From the NCBI GenBank assembly GCA_964403545.1, contig CAYOGN010000022.1:19327-83326 (forward strand): 64,000 bases of DNA. The letters run 5' to 3'. Shown here piece by piece: positions 1 through 7,921 of this stretch. The stretch is from VYFG01 sp964403545 (GTDB lineage: Bacteria; Pseudomonadota; Gammaproteobacteria; Arenicellales; Poriferihabitantaceae). Positions within the stretch are counted from its first letter, which is position 1; each line of letters begins with the position of its first letter. The position numbers and the translations under genes are program-made. Below the pieces are notes generated by a model. The model ran no database searches. It was not told where the DNA came from and saw nothing but the letters and a program-made list of their open reading frames with translations.

Positions 1-434
1 GGTTTTTTGCTGATCAAGCGGCATTCACGCTGCAGTTTCTCCAGTTTTAGAAACAGTTCCTCATCAGGCTGAATTGGACTCAAAGTGCCTGTTAGTTCTG
101 CAAGGCTGATTCGCAATTGCATGGTCTTTCGTACGTGTTCAACATTGATCGGCGTAATCGTCGTCCCGATACCGTGACGTGTTATTGCCAATCCTTCGTT
201 CTCGAGTCTCTGTAGTACTGACCGGATTGGCGTACGACTGACGCCGAATTCACTCGCCAGGGCGTCGATATCGAGGCGCACACCAGGTTGATACTGCAAC
301 AGGGTGATGCGTTCTCGCAGCTTGTTGTAGATGACATCGAAACGTTTTCGCCATGGACTCCCGTCGATGGACATTGGTTCTTTTGACAGAAAGATATTAT
401 TACTCTGGGTTGCTTTAGTAGTTTTGGATTTCAT
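1..434 (-). CDS. GntR-family transcriptional regulator, N-terminal part (cut by window edge)
   Basis: Reading leftward from an ATG at 434, an open frame of 144 codons runs off the left edge. Residues about 30-95 form a GntR winged helix-turn-helix: a helix with DVIYNKLRERI, then LASEFGVSRTPIRSVLQRLENEG, the recognition-helix signature of the family, and a wing ending in GIGTTITPI. What follows (VRKTMQLRISLAEL) looks like the first helix of an FCD-type effector domain and not the aminotransferase-like domain of MocR proteins, so this seems to be a FadR/VanR-type member. Known ectoine-catabolism regulators (EnuR) are MocR-type, so this would be a different kind of regulator. It is divergent from the ectoine operon starting at 1083, so local control of that operon and of itself is the natural inference. 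The effector domain cannot be seen. Confidence 0.85.
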   Translation of the reverse strand, partial: MKSKTTKATQSNNIFLSKEPMSIDGSPWRKRFDVIYNKLRERITLLQYQPGVRLDIDALASEFGVSRTPIRSVLQRLENEGLAITRHGIGTTITPINVEHVRKTMQLRISLAELTGTLSPIQPDEELFLKLEKLQRECRLISKK

Positions 435-491
435 CACGCCTTAGGTTACTGTTACTTTGCTCTTTTGACAGGTATTCTGAAATTTCAAAAT

Positions 492-505
492 AGATATGTA
501 TATCT
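492..505. promoter_or_regulatory. Candidate GntR operator, box A
   Basis: AGATATGTATATCT is a perfect 6+2+6 inverted repeat. On the minus strand it lies between a possible -35 (TTGTGC, 509-514) and the -10 region of the regulator gene starting at 434, where a bound repressor would block transcription. A 12/14 identical copy is at 855-868. GntR-family operators are commonly short AT-rich palindromes of this size, so autoregulation is inferred and not shown. Confidence 0.5.
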
Positions 506-835
506 TATGCACAATTCTAATAAAATTATCCATTCATTTGTAATATCGCACCTTCTGCACACAAACTGAAACGGGTAATTTGAAGCTAAAATGCACCCTG
601 GTTCTATTCAACGCCAATCCTTCCAGCAGTGCGATTAAGATCCATTGTGTGCAGCTTGTCAGCTGACCAACAAGATCAAAATACTCCATATTTACCGTAT
701 AAACATGTTCTTGTCCAATGACAGGCTGGTGAAAATTTTTTCACATGTTGATACTTGAGTGTATCAGTGTGGTACTTCAAATCAAAATTTGACCAGCAGT
801 AATTAGCGTTGTTCTGGGCAAATAGAAGATTTTTC

Positions 836-868
836 TTGACATGACAATTTCCAATGATATATATATCT
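836..868 (+). promoter_or_regulatory. Candidate promoter of the ectoine operon with operator box B
   Basis: A consensus -35 TTGACA (836-841) is followed 17-18 bases on by the AT run at 859-865 as a -10. The palindromic box TGATATATATATCT (855-868) covers that -10 and matches box A (492-505) at 12 of 14 positions. The overlap of the -10 with the box suggests repression by the divergent GntR protein. The exact -10 hexamer is ambiguous because of the alternating TA run. Confidence 0.5.
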
Positions 869-1082
869 AATATGAGTGAATCAAATTCTACTCAATAATT
901 CCAAATATGATGGGAAAATTGCCAGAAAAAGGGACCTGAAAAAACTTTTTGAGAATCCTGAAAATGAACGTACTAGGCAATGCTTGAGCGCTGTGCCAGA
1001 TGTTGGTTAGGCAGCTAAACTTTTTATACCCGTCAAGTCGAGATAACCTTATCAATATCATTTATCGTGGAAGGCGGAAATT

Positions 1083-2072
1083 ATGAGTAAAAATCCAATA
1101 GCGTCAACAGTTGATTTTGACAAGAATGGTGTACAGCACGGGTTCCTCAAGCTTCCTCATTCACATGATGCATCTGCCTGGGGATCCATGATGATTCCGA
1201 TTACGGTTGCAAGGAATGGTGAGGGACCAACAATTCTGTTTACTGGAGCCAACCATGGAGATGAATATGAGGGTCCTATTGCATTATACGATCTGGCCCA
1301 TAAAATCAAAGCTGAGGATCTGTCGGGTCGGGTAATTATTGTACCAGGAATGAATTATCCAGCGTTCCGTAGCGGAAACCGGACATCTCCAATCGATAGT
1401 GGAAACATGAATCGTGTTTTTCCTGGTGATCCGGCAGGGACAATTACAGAAAAAATTGCTGATTATTTTCAGAATACACTTTTGCCTCTCGCTGATTACG
1501 TTGTGGACTTTCATTCCGGTGGAAAGACCCTCGAGTTTTTGCCTTTTTGTTGCGCTCATGTGCTTGATGACAAAGATCAACAAGCCCGTTGCATTGCCGC
1601 CATGGAGGCCTTCAATGCGCCTCATTCAGTCATGTTGCTGGAGTTGGACGCAGCCAACATGTATGACACGGCAGCAGAGAGTATGGGCAAAGTATTCATT
1701 GGGACCGAGTTGGCCGGTGGTGGCACGTCTACGGCTCATACCGTGGAGATCGCCAAAAAAGGCATAAGAAATATTCTGCGCCATGCTGGAATTACAGAGG
1801 GTGAACTGGAAGTGGATGAAACATTATGTCTGGATATGCCAGATCAGCGTTGTTTCATTTTTAGCGAGTCTGCGGGTTTGCTGGAACCTTGTGTTGATCT
1901 TGGTAGCTCAGTGAGAGCGGGTCAGCTTATAGCCCGAGTTCATACCATTGATCGTACAGGACTTCTACCTATGGATTACCATTCAGAAATTGACGGCATC
2001 CTTACTGGTCGCCATTTCCCTGGCCTGATTGCCATCGGAGATTTCCTGAGTGTCGTCTCTGTTCCCAAGTGA
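1083..2072 (+). CDS. doeB: N-alpha-acetyl-L-2,4-diaminobutyrate deacetylase (ectoine catabolism, DoeB/EutE)
   Basis: 329 residues of the succinylglutamate desuccinylase/aspartoacylase family of zinc deacylases. The zinc ligands are visible as the NHGDEYEG segment (His58, Glu61) and DFHSGG (His144). The MNRVFPG motif of the family is at about 109-115. Full-length members with this sequence style sit in ectoine clusters as DoeB (EutE), which removes the acetyl group from N-alpha-acetyl-diaminobutyrate, the product of the ectoine hydrolase. The presence of a DoeA homologue two genes downstream (3224) makes this assignment much firmer than the fold alone. It is the first gene of a rightward operon, with a good ribosome binding site just upstream. 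EutA follows after 24 bases. Cytoplasmic; no signal peptide. Confidence 0.88.
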   Translation: MSKNPIASTVDFDKNGVQHGFLKLPHSHDASAWGSMMIPITVARNGEGPTILFTGANHGDEYEGPIALYDLAHKIKAEDLSGRVIIVPGMNYPAFRSGNRTSPIDSGNMNRVFPGDPAGTITEKIADYFQNTLLPLADYVVDFHSGGKTLEFLPFCCAHVLDDKDQQARCIAAMEAFNAPHSVMLLELDAANMYDTAAESMGKVFIGTELAGGGTSTAHTVEIAKKGIRNILRHAGITEGELEVDETLCLDMPDQRCFIFSESAGLLEPCVDLGSSVRAGQLIARVHTIDRTGLLPMDYHSEIDGILTGRHFPGLIAIGDFLSVVSVPK

Positions 2073-2096
2073 AATTTTTCCAGGTAGAACGCACCA

Positions 2097-2897
2097 ATGG
2101 ATGATAGCAAAAATACTCCGCCTGAATTTGAACCTGTTAATGGTAGCCCTCGTTTTGATCGTGGACCCGGTAAATTTAGAATCGGCCTGGTTGCCTTGTC
2201 CAATGACTACGTCACTGAGCGCGATTTTATCAATATGCGTCCTTCTGACGATGTCATCGTATATACCAGTCGGGTACCCAATTCCCCCCGGTGTACTGTT
2301 GAAACTCTACAGGAGATGGCGCCTCATATCACAAAAGCGGCCTCACTCCTTTTGCCTGAAGGTCGTATCGATGTGATTGCCTATAGCTGCACCTCGGGAA
2401 CAGTTGTTATGGGATTTGAAAAGATCCAGTCACTCATACAAACTGCTCGACCCGGTATAGCATGTACGACACCAATCACATCATCTCTGGAGGCACTTGA
2501 TCGATTTAACGCTCAACGGATTGCGGTCCTGACGCCCTATGCTGATGATGTAAATATCAGTATTGCCAGGTATTTAAAGGCCAATGGTAAAACCATTGCA
2601 GCGTTTACCAGTTTTAAAATAGTGGATAACGAAAAAATGGCGAGGCTTTCGCCAGAAAGTATTTACTGTGCCGCCATTGAGGCCGACAGGGAAGACGCTG
2701 ATGCGCTGTTTATTTCCTGCACCGCTATTCGTGCGGTTGACGTAGTTGAAAAAATTGAACAAAAACTCGGTAAACCTGTTGTGACTGCTGTTCAGGCAAT
2801 GTTTTGGCAGTCACTAAGGCTTTCCGGGTTTAACGGAAAAGTATCCGGTTACGGTCAGTTGCTGAGAGGGGAATACACCGTATCAGACAGGCTTTGA
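2097..2897 (+). CDS. eutA: Ectoine utilization protein EutA (Asp/Glu racemase-like)
   Basis: 266 residues of the aspartate/glutamate racemase, maleate isomerase and arylmalonate decarboxylase superfamily. Both catalytic-type cysteines are present: Cys98 in AYSCTSG and Cys208 in FISCTA, as in two-base racemases. Proteins of this type located beside ectoine hydrolase are named EutA. In the published proposal EutA acts with EutB and EutC to convert 5-hydroxyectoine to ectoine, but the reaction is not well established. No eutB (threonine-dehydratase-like) or eutC (ornithine-cyclodeaminase-like) gene is present in this cluster, so the role here is open. It lies 24 bases after doeB and is probably co-transcribed. 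Confidence 0.8.
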   Translation: MDDSKNTPPEFEPVNGSPRFDRGPGKFRIGLVALSNDYVTERDFINMRPSDDVIVYTSRVPNSPRCTVETLQEMAPHITKAASLLLPEGRIDVIAYSCTSGTVVMGFEKIQSLIQTARPGIACTTPITSSLEALDRFNAQRIAVLTPYADDVNISIARYLKANGKTIAAFTSFKIVDNEKMARLSPESIYCAAIEADREDADALFISCTAIRAVDVVEKIEQKLGKPVVTAVQAMFWQSLRLSGFNGKVSGYGQLLRGEYTVSDRL

Positions 2898-3223
2898 GTA
2901 ACAGTTTTTATAAACGAATTTGATGAACAGTGTTGATGAAAATTAATCCTTCATCGACCATATTGAAACCTGTGCAGATGACAGGGCATTAACCCGTGGT
3001 CAGAAACCAGCGCATGCAATACGCTATGTCTACCGAATTACGCCAGACACAAGGTTCATCCATGTCCGCCAACCTTGTATGGGGTGAAGACAACTATGGC
3101 AATTTTCCCTTAGACATATCACCGGCTGGTGATTTGGACCAATCTGCTATTGATTCCCACAAGCGATCGATGAGACCCCATGCATCTGGGAATTACTCTA
3201 CCGCTTAATGTGAAATTTTGACA
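2898..3223 (+). other. Gap between eutA and doeA with an unsupported short open frame
   Basis: A 326-base gap, unusually wide for this operon. It contains a 70-codon open frame at 2996-3208 (alternative ATG at 3062) whose sequence I do not recognise and which has no clear ribosome binding site or hydrophobic segment. It could be a decayed remnant of a lost gene or simply a leader of doeA. Nothing else was seen. Confidence 0.35.
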
Positions 3224-4405
3224 ATGAACTATAGTAAACCTTTTAAGAAAACAGAGTACGAGCGACGCGTCGAAACTATCAAAAAGCGTATGGAGGCTGC
3301 CGGGTTTGATCTGCTAATTTGCCAGGATCCGGCAAACATGGGGTGGTTGACCGGCTTTGACGGATGGTCCTTCTATACACCCCAGGCTGTTCTCGTGCAT
3401 TTGGAAGAAACGTCACCGATCTGGTTTGGCCGCGCCCAGGATGCCATTTCAGCACACATTACCACTGACCTTCCCGAGTCAAACATTATCGCTTTCTCGG
3501 AGTCGCTGATACATCACTCGACCAAACACCCATTCGATGAGCTATGTGATTTGGTGATTACCCGTGGATGGAGTAATGCACGAATTGGCGTCGAATTTGA
3601 TGCGCACTACTATACCGCCCGGGCACATCACCATATTGTTAAAGGCTTACCGAATTCAACTATTTCCGATAATCACGAGATCGTAAACTGGGCTCGTTTG
3701 GTGAAATCTGAAGCCGAACTGGTTTATATGCGTGAGGCAGGACAAATTGTCACCAAAACCATGAACAAGGCACTGGGAAGGATCAAACCGGGCATTCATC
3801 AATTTGAAGTGATTGCCGATATTTATCATGCGCAAATCATCGGCTTCGATGACAAATTCGGCGATTATACGAGCCTCTGTCCACTTATTCAGGTCGGTGA
3901 AGGGACTAGCACACCGCATTTAACCTGGACCGATGAACCGTTTCCGGACAGTGGATTGATTGTGATGGAAATAGGTTCTGCACGTCGGCACTATCAAGTT
4001 CCATTGACTCGTACAGCGCATATTGGTCCCCCCCCGAACGAAATTACACGACTTACCGAAGTTATTATTGAAGGTGGTGATTTGGCGCTACAGTCAGCCA
4101 GGCCTGGGGTCACCTGTGAAGAGGTTGAAGCAATATGGCAACGGGTACTCAATGGTTATGGCTACAGTAAGGAAAGTCGTGTCGGATATTCTATTGGAAT
4201 CAATTACCCTCCCGATTGGGGCGAACGTACTGTTAGTCTTCGTCCTGGCGACACAACCGAATTGCAGGCAGGAATGTGTTTTCATTTTCAATCTGGTGTC
4301 TGGCTTGAATCTTTTGGAGCCGCTGTGTCAGAACCCTTTGTAGTCACAGAAAATGGTGGTGAGCGTCTCAGTGCTGTATGTCGAGAATTGGTCGTTATCG
4401 ATTGA
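3224..4405 (+). CDS. doeA: Ectoine hydrolase (DoeA/EutD, M24 peptidase fold)
   Basis: 393 residues in the creatinase/aminopeptidase P (M24) superfamily. An N-terminal creatinase-type domain (about 1-160, containing CQDPANMGWLTGFDGWSFY, highly typical of ectoine hydrolase) is followed by a pita-bread domain. The metal-ligand pattern of true M24 peptidases is not clearly kept; the C-terminal half has segments such as VMEIGSARRHYQVPL instead, as in ectoine hydrolases. The enzyme opens the ectoine ring to acetylated diaminobutyrate and is reported to work in a complex with the EutE/DoeB deacetylase encoded at 1083. An upstream TTG at 3218 is in frame, but the ATG at 3224 is the more likely start. 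The threonine-aldolase-like gene follows after 37 bases. Confidence 0.88.
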   Translation: MNYSKPFKKTEYERRVETIKKRMEAAGFDLLICQDPANMGWLTGFDGWSFYTPQAVLVHLEETSPIWFGRAQDAISAHITTDLPESNIIAFSESLIHHSTKHPFDELCDLVITRGWSNARIGVEFDAHYYTARAHHHIVKGLPNSTISDNHEIVNWARLVKSEAELVYMREAGQIVTKTMNKALGRIKPGIHQFEVIADIYHAQIIGFDDKFGDYTSLCPLIQVGEGTSTPHLTWTDEPFPDSGLIVMEIGSARRHYQVPLTRTAHIGPPPNEITRLTEVIIEGGDLALQSARPGVTCEEVEAIWQRVLNGYGYSKESRVGYSIGINYPPDWGERTVSLRPGDTTELQAGMCFHFQSGVWLESFGAAVSEPFVVTENGGERLSAVCRELVVID

Positions 4406-4442
4406 CTGGATCACAATAATTAATAATTCGCAGGCAACAAAT

Positions 4443-5492
4443 ATGTCAGAGTCACCGATAATAAATAGCTTTGCTTCAGATAATGTTTCGACTGCATGTC
4501 CCGAAGTAATGGACGCCATAATTGCAGCAAACACCGGTATTGCCGACTCCTATGGTTATGACAAATATTCTGTCAATCTGGAAACAAGGTTTTCTGATTT
4601 ATTTGAAACTGACGTTAAAATATTTCCGGTTTTGAGTGGCACGGCAGCCAATGCATTAGCTCTATCAGCATTGACTCCGTCTTTCGGAAAGGTATTCTGC
4701 CACGAATTATCACATATCAATACTGATGAATGTGCTGCCCCCGAGTTTTTTACTGGTGGCGCGAAACTTATTCCCATTTCCAGTGATAATGGAAAAATTA
4801 GTGCCAAAAGCCTTGTCTCTTTTGCCCGTGGAACCGGCAATGTACATTCTGCGCAACCCTCTACTGTCAGTATTGCTCAATCATGTGAAGTGGGCGCGGT
4901 GTATCAACTCAATGAGATTTCAGCAATTTCCGAAGCGGCTCATGGTCATGGACTCAATGTACATATGGATGGCGCGCGTTTCGCAAATGCAATCGTTACG
5001 TTAGACGTGAGTCCGGCAGAGATGACGTGGAAATCAGGAGTCGATGTCCTGTCGTTTGGGGGAACAAAAAACGGTTGTCTTGCTGCGGAAGCTGTCATAT
5101 TTTTCAATCCGGACCTCGCCAAATCATTTCCTTATCTACACAAAAGATCGGGACAGTTGCTGTCCAAAATGAGGTTTGTATCCTCACAACTTATTGCCTA
5201 TATTACGGACAACATTTGGCTGCGGAATGCCCGGAATGCTAACACGATGGCCACTCGTCTGAGCGAAGGCCTGGCTGTTATTCCAGGGTTTGAGTTAGCG
5301 TTTCCGACGCAATCAAATGAGATTTTTGTACACATTCCTCGCCCGGTAATTGACCATCTCAATGCGGCAGGTATACCCGTGACCGAGGGAGAACTGGACG
5401 GATTAGCCCCACCTCGATTTGTCACAGCCTGGAATACTCGAAAGACTGAAGTTGACCAACTATTGACAGCTGTCGGTGAGGCAATGTTATAA
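4443..5492 (+). CDS. L-threonine aldolase-like PLP enzyme (beta-eliminating lyase family)
   Basis: 349 residues, the usual length for low-specificity threonine aldolases. The PLP lysine is Lys209 in SFGGTKNG; the aspartate holding the pyridine nitrogen is in HMDGARF (Asp176); CHELSHINTDE (about 86-96) supplies the conserved histidine stacking on the cofactor. These enzymes cleave beta-hydroxy-alpha-amino acids to glycine and an aldehyde. It is the last gene of the ectoine operon and on the same strand. The start was set at ATG 4443, because the frame open upstream overlaps doeA and does not look like protein. My inference is that it cleaves 3-hydroxy-2,4-diaminobutyrate formed from hydroxyectoine (see findings); plain threonine or glycine metabolism is the alternative. 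Confidence 0.85.
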   Translation: MSESPIINSFASDNVSTACPEVMDAIIAANTGIADSYGYDKYSVNLETRFSDLFETDVKIFPVLSGTAANALALSALTPSFGKVFCHELSHINTDECAAPEFFTGGAKLIPISSDNGKISAKSLVSFARGTGNVHSAQPSTVSIAQSCEVGAVYQLNEISAISEAAHGHGLNVHMDGARFANAIVTLDVSPAEMTWKSGVDVLSFGGTKNGCLAAEAVIFFNPDLAKSFPYLHKRSGQLLSKMRFVSSQLIAYITDNIWLRNARNANTMATRLSEGLAVIPGFELAFPTQSNEIFVHIPRPVIDHLNAAGIPVTEGELDGLAPPRFVTAWNTRKTEVDQLLTAVGEAML

Positions 5493-5581
5493 GGTCTGCT
5501 GGCAATGTTATCCCAACGGATGATCATTCACGGTCAGATTTATATATTCACCACCAGCATGAATTCGTAGGTGGCCTGTTG

Positions 5582-6112
5582 CTAGCGAAGCAGCTTCGGA
5601 ATCAGCAGTTTTCTGCTTGCCCAGGCGACCAGGGTAATACCGATTATAGGCATCCATACCATTTGGAACTCAGCCTTGAGGACAAATCCACCCCAGCGGA
5701 TAAAGTGTGGTATATCCAGTGGCGAAGCGGGTAATGGGTGCCAGGGGAACAAAAATCGGTCACTGTTGATCGGCCAGTACAGGGCAACGCCCTGACCACC
5801 CCAGGTGATGGCATCAAGTATGGCGTGAGATACAACAACCACAAAGCCAAATATCAGTGCCTGCGGTCTGTGGTCTCGAAAACACATAGCCAGTAGTAGC
5901 GCACAAATCAGGGCAAAGCCAAGGGAGTGGGTAAAGCCCCGGTGAGCGTAAACCGAATACCAGGAAACCCCCATCTGGAGAAGGATGACATCCAGATCCG
6001 GCAGTATGGATAAGGCAATGCCAGCCCATAACAGGCGAGGTGGAATGATCCTGTTGCCAAGACTCAATGTAATGGCGACGGGAACCAATGGATGGGTGAA
6101 TATGGTAGGCAT
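5582..6112 (-). CDS. YdjM-type inner-membrane metal-dependent hydrolase family protein
   Basis: 176 residues, mostly hydrophobic, with four or more membrane segments. The conserved features of the YdjM/DUF457 family are visible: SILPDLDV (about 35-42), the HRGFTHS motif (about 58-64) and a HAILDAITWGG segment, which place several His and Asp residues as a probable metal site at the membrane. The biochemical role of the family is unclear; the E. coli member is SOS-controlled. I looked for a LexA box upstream of 6112 and did not find one. The gene converges on the ectoine operon with about 90 bases between. Confidence 0.75.
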   Translation of the reverse strand: MPTIFTHPLVPVAITLSLGNRIIPPRLLWAGIALSILPDLDVILLQMGVSWYSVYAHRGFTHSLGFALICALLLAMCFRDHRPQALIFGFVVVVSHAILDAITWGGQGVALYWPINSDRFLFPWHPLPASPLDIPHFIRWGGFVLKAEFQMVWMPIIGITLVAWASRKLLIPKLLR

Positions 6113-6178
6113 TGTCCGGAAATTTTTCAGGCAGGTAATTTTATCGCGGTGACAGGTCTCTTTCTACAATGTTCCCGG

Positions 6179-7495
6179 TCACAAGTTTCTGGATCTTGCG
6201 CCACGATTTTCTGCGACCCGGTCTTTAGTTTGCATCCACCAGTAACTGGCCTGCACCGCCCATTGACCAAGCCAGCCGCCATTCCAGGAAAGGTCGTATT
6301 CGGCAAAATCCAGCCAGCGCTGATCATTCTCGACAATAGCGGAGGACACCAGTAGTCCAGCCATAGCAGTTGTGTTGAGACCCTGACCACCAAACGCTGT
6401 CGCCACCCAAACCCCTGTTTGCAATTGCCTGATAACAGGCATCTTGTGGCGACAATATCCCATCAAGCCCGACCACCTGTAGTCAATTTTTACCCTGGAA
6501 AGTTCCGGGAACACATTAACCATGGATTGGTGCATAAGATTATCCAGCGCCTTTGGTGGTGTTTTCCGAGTAGTAATTTTGCCACCCCAGAGCAATCTTT
6601 GATCATCAATCAACCGATAGTAATCACAAGCGTTGGATGTATCCGATATAGCGGCCGGGGTATTGATCAACCCCGGCAAATCGCCATCAAGAGGGGTAGT
6701 GACCACCACATGGGTCGCCACCGGCACAACCGAATTCGAGACAGGTGGATAGAAGCCCTGATCATAACCACTGGTACAGATTATGATTTTCTCCGCCTGA
6801 ATCGAACCAGACTCTGTTTTGACCAGATGGCCGAATTCGGATGGCTCCAGCGTTCTGGCCCGGCTCGTTTCAAAAATCAGCCCGCCCAGATTCTCTATTT
6901 CTTTTGCCAGCGCCAGCGCATAATTGAGCGGATGGATATGAAAGCTATAGCGACTGTAAATGCCATTAAAATATCGTTGGCTTTGAATGATGGTTTTGAG
7001 ATCATTGTCACTCCATACGTCCACTGAATAGTCAAATTGGTTGTTAAGGATTCTTGCCTGCTTTGTCATTGCCGCCGTGGCCGGGTATCGGCTAACAGAG
7101 AAATGGCCTTCTCCCATCAGGCAGTGGGGTGCCAGCTGGTCGATATTATTGCGTACCAGTTGGGTGCCGAGAGCAGAATACTGATATAGCCTTTTAGCCT
7201 GTTCGATGCCGCACCGCTGAACAATGTTTTCAATATCTACTGCAAATCCTGCAGAGACAAACCCGCCATTGCGACCCGATGCACCCCAGGCAATCCTGCC
7301 AGCTTCCACAACGATGACAGAGACGCCGGCACGGCAAAGTTCAAGTGCCACCGACAATCCCGCCAGACCGGCACCGACCACACAGACTTCGGTCCTGTGC
7401 TGGCCAGAGACAGGTTCACGAGGTTGGTTTTCATCGCAGGTAGCCGCGTACCATGTCTGTGGATAACAAGCCGAAGGAATCAGTGCGTCGTCCAT
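6179..7495 (-). CDS. FAD-dependent amine/amino-acid oxidoreductase, DAO family (OrdL/PuuB-like)
   Basis: 438 residues. The Rossmann FAD site VCVVGAGLAGLSVALEL is at about 37-53, followed by the ASGRNGGF segment characteristic of the OrdL/PuuB (gamma-glutamylputrescine oxidase) branch of D-amino-acid-oxidase-like flavoproteins. Near the C-terminus YRWSGLMGYCRHKMPVI and AFGGQGLNTTAMAG match the second FAD-contacting region. The substrate is probably an amine or an N-substituted amino acid; the exact one cannot be told. The partner genes of putrescine catabolism (puuA, puuC, puuD) are not next to it. Cytoplasmic or loosely membrane-associated; single-gene unit by spacing. Confidence 0.82.
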   Translation of the reverse strand: MDDALIPSACYPQTWYAATCDENQPREPVSGQHRTEVCVVGAGLAGLSVALELCRAGVSVIVVEAGRIAWGASGRNGGFVSAGFAVDIENIVQRCGIEQAKRLYQYSALGTQLVRNNIDQLAPHCLMGEGHFSVSRYPATAAMTKQARILNNQFDYSVDVWSDNDLKTIIQSQRYFNGIYSRYSFHIHPLNYALALAKEIENLGGLIFETSRARTLEPSEFGHLVKTESGSIQAEKIIICTSGYDQGFYPPVSNSVVPVATHVVVTTPLDGDLPGLINTPAAISDTSNACDYYRLIDDQRLLWGGKITTRKTPPKALDNLMHQSMVNVFPELSRVKIDYRWSGLMGYCRHKMPVIRQLQTGVWVATAFGGQGLNTTAMAGLLVSSAIVENDQRWLDFAEYDLSWNGGWLGQWAVQASYWWMQTKDRVAENRGARSRNL

Positions 7496-7539
7496 ATTTT
7501 TACTATAAGGTTTTTAAAGGCCCTGATTTTCGTTTCCGA

Positions 7540-7749
7540 CTACGTTGAGGTCATAACGCCCAACCAAACGATACCTCTGGCAACCAGTAGAACAGCAATC
7601 AGTTTTCCCAGTGGCGAGACTACGCGGTCAACTGAAATCTGCCGCAATAGCCATTGCCAGATTGCAGTGATGAACGCAATGCTATACCAGATTACGACAA
7701 AACAAATGAAGATATAGGCCCATTCAAGGCTTTGTTGTATCAGGTTCAT
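7540..7749 (-). CDS. Small two-helix membrane protein, unknown function
   Basis: 69 residues with two hydrophobic segments (about 10-33 and 48-66) separated by a short basic loop (RQISVDR). I do not recognise the family. It lies upstream of the flavin oxidase on the same strand, 44 bases away, and may be co-transcribed with it. The composition is that of a genuine small inner-membrane protein, but no motif supports a role. Confidence 0.45.
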   Translation of the reverse strand: MNLIQQSLEWAYIFICFVVIWYSIAFITAIWQWLLRQISVDRVVSPLGKLIAVLLVARGIVWLGVMTST

Positions 7750-7921
7750 CGTGCCGGGATAGAGCTGTTCTCAATAAGTTGCTGGATATATCTTTCGTTA
7801 CAAGGTAGCATAACCACAGGTACAGTTGGGTGGAAAATAATAATCAGAAAATGAATCCAGCTAAAGTGAGGTGATCTTACCGGGGTTTGATAAACAACTC
7901 GGGCAACTTGCCTTATTGACC

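Larger units (their letters stand above)
435..1082. promoter_or_regulatory. AT-rich divergent regulatory region between GntR regulator and ectoine operon
   Basis: This 648-base gap holds no gene I can support. It is clearly richer in A+T than its flanks and dense in dyads. Besides the two 14-bp boxes listed separately, there is a 6+6+6 inverted repeat TGATAC/GTATCA at 749-766 and a 7+2+7 dyad GTGAAAA/TTTTCAC at 729-744. The region from about 870 to 1082 would be a roughly 210-nt leader of the ectoine transcript if the promoter at 836 is used. A purine-rich GGAAGGCGG at about 1070 is a good ribosome binding site for the gene at 1083. Confidence 0.6.

Noticed and set aside
582..648. Short frame in the ectoine regulatory gap resembling the N-terminus of Asp/Glu racemases (LVLFNANPSSSAI)
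   Set aside because: Only about 20 codons before a stop, no ATG, and no continuation in other frames; too short to separate from chance.
6113..6178. LexA box expected upstream of the YdjM-type gene
   Set aside because: No CTGT-N8-ACAG type site was found; SOS control is not supported here.
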